A program made the position numbers and the translations under genes. This document shows, in pieces, positions 1 through 5,177 of a stretch of 5,177 bases of DNA. Location: the NCBI GenBank assembly GCA_905234305.1, contig CAJOHT010000086.1, forward strand, positions 1,403 to 6,579, read 5' to 3'. Numbering within the stretch: the stretch's first letter is position 1; each line of letters opens with the position of its first letter. The notes below the pieces were generated by a model. That model made no database searches and was not told the origin of the DNA. It saw nothing but the letters and a program-made list of their open reading frames with translations. Source of the stretch: an uncultured Ruminococcus sp. Lineage in GTDB: Bacteria > Bacillota > Clostridia > Oscillospirales > Acutalibacteraceae.

Positions 1-301
1 AGTTAGCGGGATTGGAGATAGCCCCGAGCTTCTGGGGAGCTATATGAGAAAAAACAAAATACGGTGAGTTATATATCTGGAAGAAAACTATGTCGTTCTT
101 TTTTATTCCGTCGTTCTTCATAGCGTTGGCAAATTTATTGCACTCCGCGTTAAGCTCGCGGTATGACCATTTTTTATGTGAGGCGGGGTCGTTGAGAGCG
201 GTTTTATTACCGAACCGCATAACGTTCCTCATAAAACCGTTGAGCCATGTGTACTCGGATTCAAATGTTTCTTTAAACATTGTGATGTCGTATGTATACA
301 T
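1..301 (-). CDS. AMP-forming acyl-CoA/acyl-ACP synthetase, N-terminal 100 residues (gene runs off left edge)
   Basis: The minus strand is open from an ATG at 301 to the window edge. It encodes about 100 residues starting MYTYDITMFKETFESEYTWL. The stretch TALNDPASHKKWSYRELN, then a helix with CNKFANAMKNDGIKKNDIV, then QKLGAISNPAN is the usual N-terminal layout of class I adenylate-forming enzymes (AMP-binding family). These activate a carboxylic acid as an acyl-adenylate and pass it to CoA or a carrier-protein thiol. The ATP-binding P-loop and the A8 region would lie outside the window, so neither substrate nor acceptor can be named. A good ribosome binding site (AAGGAG, 6 nt before the ATG) supports the start. 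It lies 27 bp downstream of the ketosynthase gene with no promoter or terminator between them, so co-transcription is likely. Seen: the N-terminal motifs and the operon spacing. Inferred: that it supplies acyl groups to the same pathway as the ketosynthase. Confidence 0.85.
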   Translation of the reverse strand, partial: MYTYDITMFKETFESEYTWLNGFMRNVMRFGNKTALNDPASHKKWSYRELNAECNKFANAMKNDGIKKNDIVFFQIYNSPYFVFSHIAPQKLGAISNPAN

Positions 302-328
302 AATTTTCTCCTTCTGTCTTAATTGCTT

Positions 329-1555
329 TTATTTGTTGTCGTATTTGCCTACTATTACGCTGGAGTTCTGACCTCCGAACCCGAAGGCGTTTGACATAGC
401 GTACTTTATATCAGCTTTTTTAGCTTTGTTGGGAATGAAATCAATACCACAGTCGGGGATAGGGTTTTCAAGATTGATTGTCGGCGGTAATATTCCAGTT
501 TCAACAGCTTTTATGCAGGATATTACTTCGGTTATTCCGCCCGCGCCCATCATATGACCAGTTGCTCCTTTGGTTGAGCTTACAGGCGGAGTATTGTTTC
601 CGAATACCTCGAGAACCGAGTGGGTCTCAACCTCGTCGCCCTTAGGCGTTGAGGTTCCGTGTGCGTTGATATAACCGATATCCTCGGGCTGTAAACCGCC
701 TTCCTTAAGAGCCTGTCTCATACAGGCTACAGCGCCTTTTCCCTCGGGATGAGGCGCTGTTACGTGGTAAGCGTCCGAGGTGTTTCCGCAGGCTATAAGC
801 TCGCCGTATATTTTAGCGTTTCTCGCTTTAGCGTGTTCCTCGGTTTCGAGTACAAGCGCTCCGCCGCCTTCGCCGATTACGAAACCGTCTCTCGCTTCGT
901 CAAACGGACGGGAGGCTTTTTGAGGATCATCGTTGTTGCGCGAAAGCGCCTTAGCGGTAGCGAGACTGTGAATAAAGATAGGGCAGTGAGCCGACTCGGC
1001 TCCTACAGCAAGCATAACGTCAGCTTTGCCGGCGTTTAAGAGCATAGCTGCCTGATAAATAGCGTCGCCGCCTGAGGAACAGGCTGTTGATAACGTGAAG
1101 CTGGGGCCTGTAATGCCGTGAGCTATCGCTATATTCGCCGCGGCAATATTGCCGAGGATTTTCGGAATAAATCTTGGACCTACCTTTTTTGCGGAGCCGT
1201 TTGTAAGTTCTTCCTGAGTAAAGGCGATAGTAGAAATACCGCTCATAGCCGTTCCCATTATAATACCTGTTCTGTCAGGTTCGATCTCAAGCCCGGACTG
1301 AGCGAGAGCTTCTTCGGCGGCAATATAAGCGTATTGCATAAAGGCGTCGGTTTTTCTTACGACATCCTTCGGAAGATATTCGGCAGGGTTAAAATCTTTT
1401 ACCTCGCCAGCAATCTGAACGGGGAGTTCATCCGCGTTAAAACTCTTTATTTTATCGATTCCGCATTTGCCTTCAATAAGAGCATTAAAAAAGTTTTCAA
1501 CGCCGATTCCTACAGGAGTTACCGCTCCCATACCTGTAATAACTATCTTACCCAT
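329..1555 (-). CDS. fabF: Beta-ketoacyl-ACP synthase II family (FabF-like) condensing enzyme
   Basis: This 408-residue protein has the usual length for KAS II (about 410). Enzymes of this family decarboxylate malonyl-ACP and condense it with an acyl chain held on the active-site cysteine, in the cytoplasm. The thiolase-fold landmarks are all present: VITGMGAVTPVG at 5-16, catalytic Cys159 in STACSSGG, His299 in NAHGTSTP, Lys329 and His334 in SSTKGATGHMMGAGG, and the glycine-rich FGFGG gate at 391-395. The cysteine is intact, so it is not a chain-length-factor subunit, which has Gln there. The start ATG at 1555 has GGAGGT 5 nt upstream. The motif ACSSGG differs from the ACATG of textbook FabF proteins such as that of B. 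subtilis. Together with the adjacent acyl ligase and the absence of other fab genes in view, this leaves open that it is a paralogue serving a specialised acyl or polyketide-like pathway. It has its own promoter and an upstream palindrome. The family assignment is secure; the fabF symbol is the nearest name and not proof of the housekeeping role. Confidence 0.9.
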   Translation of the reverse strand: MGKIVITGMGAVTPVGIGVENFFNALIEGKCGIDKIKSFNADELPVQIAGEVKDFNPAEYLPKDVVRKTDAFMQYAYIAAEEALAQSGLEIEPDRTGIIMGTAMSGISTIAFTQEELTNGSAKKVGPRFIPKILGNIAAANIAIAHGITGPSFTLSTACSSGGDAIYQAAMLLNAGKADVMLAVGAESAHCPIFIHSLATAKALSRNNDDPQKASRPFDEARDGFVIGEGGGALVLETEEHAKARNAKIYGELIACGNTSDAYHVTAPHPEGKGAVACMRQALKEGGLQPEDIGYINAHGTSTPKGDEVETHSVLEVFGNNTPPVSSTKGATGHMMGAGGITEVISCIKAVETGILPPTINLENPIPDCGIDFIPNKAKKADIKYAMSNAFGFGGQNSSVIVGKYDNK

Positions 1556-1600
1556 AATTTACCTCCGAATCATATCGCGTAAGTTTTTTCATAATATATT

Positions 1601-1629
1601 ATTATAGCAAATATCAGTCACAAATTCAA
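1601..1629 (-). promoter_or_regulatory. Predicted sigma-A promoter of the ketosynthase/ligase operon
   Basis: Read on the minus strand, a TTGAAT -35 box (1624-1629) and a perfect TATAAT -10 box (1601-1606) are separated by exactly 17 bp. A TG one base before the -10 (TGCTATAAT) makes it an extended -10 promoter. Transcription would begin near 1594, giving a leader of about 40 nt that contains the GGAGGT ribosome binding site. This promoter suggests the ketosynthase is not solely dependent on read-through from mnmA. Confidence 0.75.
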
Positions 1630-1644
1630 TGTTTTTATTTTTGA

Positions 1645-1662
1645 AAACCGATTAATCGGTTT
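1645..1662. promoter_or_regulatory. Perfect 18-bp palindrome upstream of the fabF-like promoter, candidate operator
   Basis: The sequence AAACCGATTAATCGGTTT is its own reverse complement over all 18 bases. It ends 15 bp upstream of the -35 box of the ketosynthase promoter and begins 17 bp beyond the mnmA stop. Symmetry without a spacer, a GC-bearing CCGA/TCGG half-site and a promoter-proximal position are typical of operators for homodimeric regulators such as TetR or MarR types. No regulator gene is visible in the window, so the binding protein is unknown. It does not look like a terminator: no T-run follows it on either strand. Confidence 0.5.
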
Positions 1663-1679
1663 CTCGTATTAAACGACGT

Positions 1680-2753
1680 CTATATAATTGTTCCTCCGCC
1701 TACTACTGTATCGCCGTCGTACATAACTACCGCCTGACCCTTGCATATAGCGCGCTGAGGTTCATCGAAAATAACGTGGATTCTATCCTTGTCGATTTGA
1801 GTGACAACAGCGGGCTGTTCTTTCTGGTTATAACGCACCTTGGCGTATACTCTCATAGGTTCTGTGATTTTGTCGCAGGTTATAAGGTTAATATTGTCCG
1901 CGTAAAGCTGTGAGGTAAATAAATCCTCGTTAAAGCCTAAAACAACCTTATTGTTTTTTAAATCCTTCTCGCAAACATACATAGGAGCGGGAAGCGCCAG
2001 CCCTAAGCCTTTGCGCTGACCTATCGTATAACGGATTATACCCTTATGTTCGCCGAGTACGTTTCCGTTTTTATCGACAAAATCGCCGTGCGGATAGCTT
2101 TTGCCTGTATATCCCTCAATGAACTCGGCGTATTTTCCGTCGGGAACAAAGCATATATCCTGGCTGTCGTGTTTATCGGCGTTAATAAAGCCGTTTTCCT
2201 CGGCTATTTTCCTGACTTCGGTTTTATTCAATTCTCCGAGTGGGAAGAGCGTGTGTTTAAGCTGTTGTTGAGTCAGTGAGTACAGAACATAACTTTGGTC
2301 TTTTGTATTGTCCAGGGCTTTTTTAAGAATAAAACGCTCTGATTTTTCATCAAATTCGATACGCGCGTAGTGACCCGTTACGACATAGTCCATTTCGAGT
2401 TCTTTCATTCTTTGCATAAGCCTGTCAAATTTTATGTACCTGTTGCAGTCTATACAGGGATTAGGCGTTGAGCCGTTTTCGTATGCTTCTATAAAGCGGT
2501 CGATTACCGCTTCGTTAAAGCTGTCGCGGAAATTAAAGACATAATAGGGGATAGATAGCCTGTTGCAAACTGCTCTCGCGTCGGCAATATCATCCGCAGA
2601 GCAGCAGGTCTTTGAATTGTTAATACCGATATCCTCGTTGTCATACAGCTTCATTGTTATTCCCGTGCAGTCATAACCCGCTTGTTTTATTAAAAGAGAG
2701 GCGACGGAGCTGTCCACGCCGCCGCTCATTGCTATTAATGCTTTTTTCTTCAT
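1680..2753 (-). CDS. mnmA: tRNA-specific 2-thiouridylase MnmA
   Basis: MnmA (TrmU) activates the C2 oxygen of U34 in tRNA-Lys, -Glu and -Gln with ATP, then replaces it with sulfur delivered as a persulfide. This gives the s2U found in mnm5s2U and related bases. The 357 residues match the family length. The N-terminal PP-loop is SGGVDSS at 10-16. Cys103 in CIDCNRYIKFD is the expected nucleophilic cysteine, and Cys201 in SQDICFVPDGKY is the expected persulfide-bearing partner. KDQSYVLY at 151-158 and RYTIGQRKGLG at 241-251 are further family signatures, followed by the C-terminal beta-barrel ending VVGGGTII. The ATG overlaps the TGA of nadA in an ATGA junction, and the ribosome binding site is weak (CGGA). 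It is therefore probably translated by coupling to nadA. No cysteine desulfurase gene is nearby, so the sulfur donor must be encoded elsewhere. Confidence 0.97.
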   Translation of the reverse strand: MKKKALIAMSGGVDSSVASLLIKQAGYDCTGITMKLYDNEDIGINNSKTCCSADDIADARAVCNRLSIPYYVFNFRDSFNEAVIDRFIEAYENGSTPNPCIDCNRYIKFDRLMQRMKELEMDYVVTGHYARIEFDEKSERFILKKALDNTKDQSYVLYSLTQQQLKHTLFPLGELNKTEVRKIAEENGFINADKHDSQDICFVPDGKYAEFIEGYTGKSYPHGDFVDKNGNVLGEHKGIIRYTIGQRKGLGLALPAPMYVCEKDLKNNKVVLGFNEDLFTSQLYADNINLITCDKITEPMRVYAKVRYNQKEQPAVVTQIDKDRIHVIFDEPQRAICKGQAVVMYDGDTVVGGGTII

Positions 2754-5177
2754 TGTCCGAGTCTTATCATTTCATCAATACATTTTTTCGCGTCTGTTAT
2801 CGTCTTTTCATCGAGTAAGATTTCCTCGCCTGCCGTGCCGTTTAAGCAGTTGTAAAGGTCTACTAACGTTGTAGCCTTCATATTCGGGCAAATAAGTTTT
2901 AAACTGAGATAGTGGAATTTTTTATCGGGACACATATACTGGAGATGCTCGGCAATGCTGATTTCGGTTCCGATTATGAACTCTTTTTTATCGGATTTTA
3001 CGGCGTAATTCATTATCCCCGAGGTCGAGCCGATATAATCCGCCATAGCCGCTACCTCGGGAGTGCATTCGGGATGTACCAGGACCTCTGCTTCGGGGTA
3101 AAGCTCTTTAGCTTTTTTTACGTCGTCGGTATTTACGCAGGCGTGTATAGGACATCCGCCCGAGAGTAGTTTAAAATTCTTTTCGGGAAGTTGCTTCGCG
3201 ACATAAGCTCCTAAGTTGCAATCGGGGATAAAGAGGATGTTTTTATTCTCGATTTTAGAGCAAATCTCGACCGCTGAGGATGAAGTCACGCATACGTCGC
3301 AGATTGTTTTTAAATCAGCCGTAGTGTTGATATAGGCAACTACCGTATAGTCGGGGTATTGCTTTTTGACCTGACTTATAAGCTGTCTGTCCATTTGATC
3401 CGCCATCGAGCATCCCGCGTGGGGGTTAGGCATAAAAATATGCTTTTCGGGCGAGAGTATTTTACAGGTCTCCGCCATAAAGCGCACTCCGCTCATTACA
3501 ATGTTTTTGTTGGGAGCTTTTGAGGCGTCTACGGAAAGTTTATATGAGTCGCCCGTAAAGTCAGCGACCTCAAGGATTTCCCTTGCCTGATAGCTATGCG
3601 CGAGGATACATATATCCTTTTCTTCTTTTAATTTTATTATTTCATTTTGAAGCTGAGCTATTGTCATATTGTTAACCCCCAAAATCAGTTTAATTTATTA
3701 TACTGTTATTTTATAGGTTTTTCAAGAGTTTTATCTTTTTTGTAAATTTTAGCTGAAAATAGTATTTACTTTTTGAATTTAATGTGTTATAATTCAAATG
3801 TATTTATATAACTATAGCTTACAGTAAGTAATCGGAGGTATTATTTTATGAAAAAGGCGCTTTCTATTGTTATTGCATTAATAATTCTGGCTGTTTCGGC
3901 TATGCCTGTTTTTGCGGCTCCCAGTCCGACGGCAAGTAAGGAATATAAGGTAACTGTTCATAAAACCAACGGCGGATCAGGTACTTATACTACTAAGATC
4001 AATAAGGACGGAAAGCACGCTACGATTACCGCTCATCCTAAGAACGGTTATGAATTTGTAAAATGGAAGGCTAAGGGTAAATACGATATCGAGGACGGCG
4101 ATCTTGACGATGAAAAGATTAGAATTCTTTTGAACAGCGATGTTGAGTTTACTCCGATATTTAAGAAAATCGGCACTAAATCTCATACAAGCTCTCCCTC
4201 AATAAGCCGTAATACTTCCCCTGTATCTCCTAAGACGGGCGATAATTCGATTTTCTTCTTGATTGGCGGAATTGCTCTTATAGCTGCCGCTTTCTCGGCA
4301 GTAGGAATTAAACTTGCTGTTTCAAAAAAATAATATTATAAAACGCTCGGCTCTGTGAAAAACTCACAGAGCCTTTTTTGGTATTAATTGAATAATTACT
4401 ATATATCAAAAGGAGTCAGGGGTTCATTTTTTAGTTTTCCAGATTTATCTTTCAGCGGTTTTCCGCTTTGATAAACCATAGCGTTAAGGAACTCGGAGAA
4501 AACGCTTCGCCAATGATATCCGCTGTGAGCGCCTTCTTTATTAAAATGCAAAGCCAGCTTGTTTTTAGGATAACCAATTTTGTACAGACGGTTATACATA
4601 TTGGAAACGAACGGGTCTGTATCGGATTTTTCGGGACCTGTATAAAAGTACAAGAAAGGAGAGTTTTCTCCGAATGTTTTTTTCTTCAGGTATTTTGTCC
4701 AGACTTTGTTGTCAAATTCCCAGAAAGAAGGAGAGAGCGCGCCGACCGTACCAAATATTTTCGGGTGTTCCATTGTTATATAAAATGCTTCAAGTCCGCC
4801 GAGGGATATTCCCGTTATTGAGGTGTGGAGCGCGTCGGTAAAGACATTATAATGCTTTTGAATGTATGGTACGATTGTTTCCGCTACAAATTCGCTGAAC
4901 TGAGAGCCGTTCATATTTTCAAATTCTTGCTCTCCGCTGAACTTTTCGTCTGTTGATTTTCCGATTTTCGGAACTAACTCGTTATCGCGAGCGAAATTGT
5001 TCTCAATCGCTACGACTATCGCTTTCTGTCCTGTTACTGAGTTCATTGCCTTTACCTGCTCGGTAACAATCGGACATCCGCCTATTCTTTTTTCTTCACT
5101 CGCGAAGGTTGTCATAATATGAGCGTCAAGTACATAGACGGTTGAGTATTTTTCGCCCGAGGATGAGTCGTAATCGT

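Overview
The window looks like a chromosomal segment from a low-to-moderate GC, Gram-positive Clostridia-type organism, possibly a gut Oscillospirales/Ruminococcus relative. The reasons are the strong GGAGG-type ribosome binding sites, AT-rich sigma-A-like promoters (TTGAAA-17-TATAAT and extended -10 boxes), the Clostridia-like form of MnmA, and a small surface protein ending in an SPKTG sorting signal. The placement comes from sequence features recalled from these groups, not from a search.

Layout, left to right. (a) 1-1679, minus strand: a beta-ketoacyl-ACP synthase of the KAS II (FabF) family is followed 27 bp downstream by the N-terminal 100 residues of an AMP-forming acyl-CoA/acyl-ACP synthetase, which runs off the left edge. 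The pair has a good promoter (1601-1629) with a perfect 18-bp palindrome just upstream of its -35 box. (b) 1680-3667, minus strand: nadA (quinolinate synthase) and mnmA (tRNA 2-thiouridylase) overlap by 4 bp (ATGA). They are read from a consensus-like promoter whose -10 box lies inside an imperfect dyad. The best nadA start is the ATG at 3667. (c) 3668-3847: a divergent intergenic region with one promoter for each side. (d) 3848-4333, plus strand: a 161-aa secreted protein with a signal peptide, one InlB-B-repeat-like domain, an SPKTG motif and a membrane tail, closed by a strong intrinsic terminator (4349-4379). (e) 4399-5177, minus strand: the C-terminal part of an alpha/beta hydrolase of the putative-esterase (esterase D / BesA-like) family. 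Its 5' end lies beyond the right edge.

How the genes relate. NadA makes quinolinate for NAD synthesis, and MnmA thiolates U34 of tRNAs. They are probably co-transcribed and translationally coupled, although they do not share a pathway. The condensing enzyme and the acyl-activating ligase plausibly form a lipid or polyketide-like acyl-assembly operon controlled by whatever binds the palindrome. The surface protein and the esterase are convergent single transcription units as far as can be seen. There are no RNA genes, mobile elements or CRISPR arrays, and no gene-free stretch longer than 300 bases. Most of the window is ordinary housekeeping. The points deserving a second look are the KAS II-like/ligase pair with its palindrome, the nadA dyad and start choice, and the minimal sortase-anchored protein.
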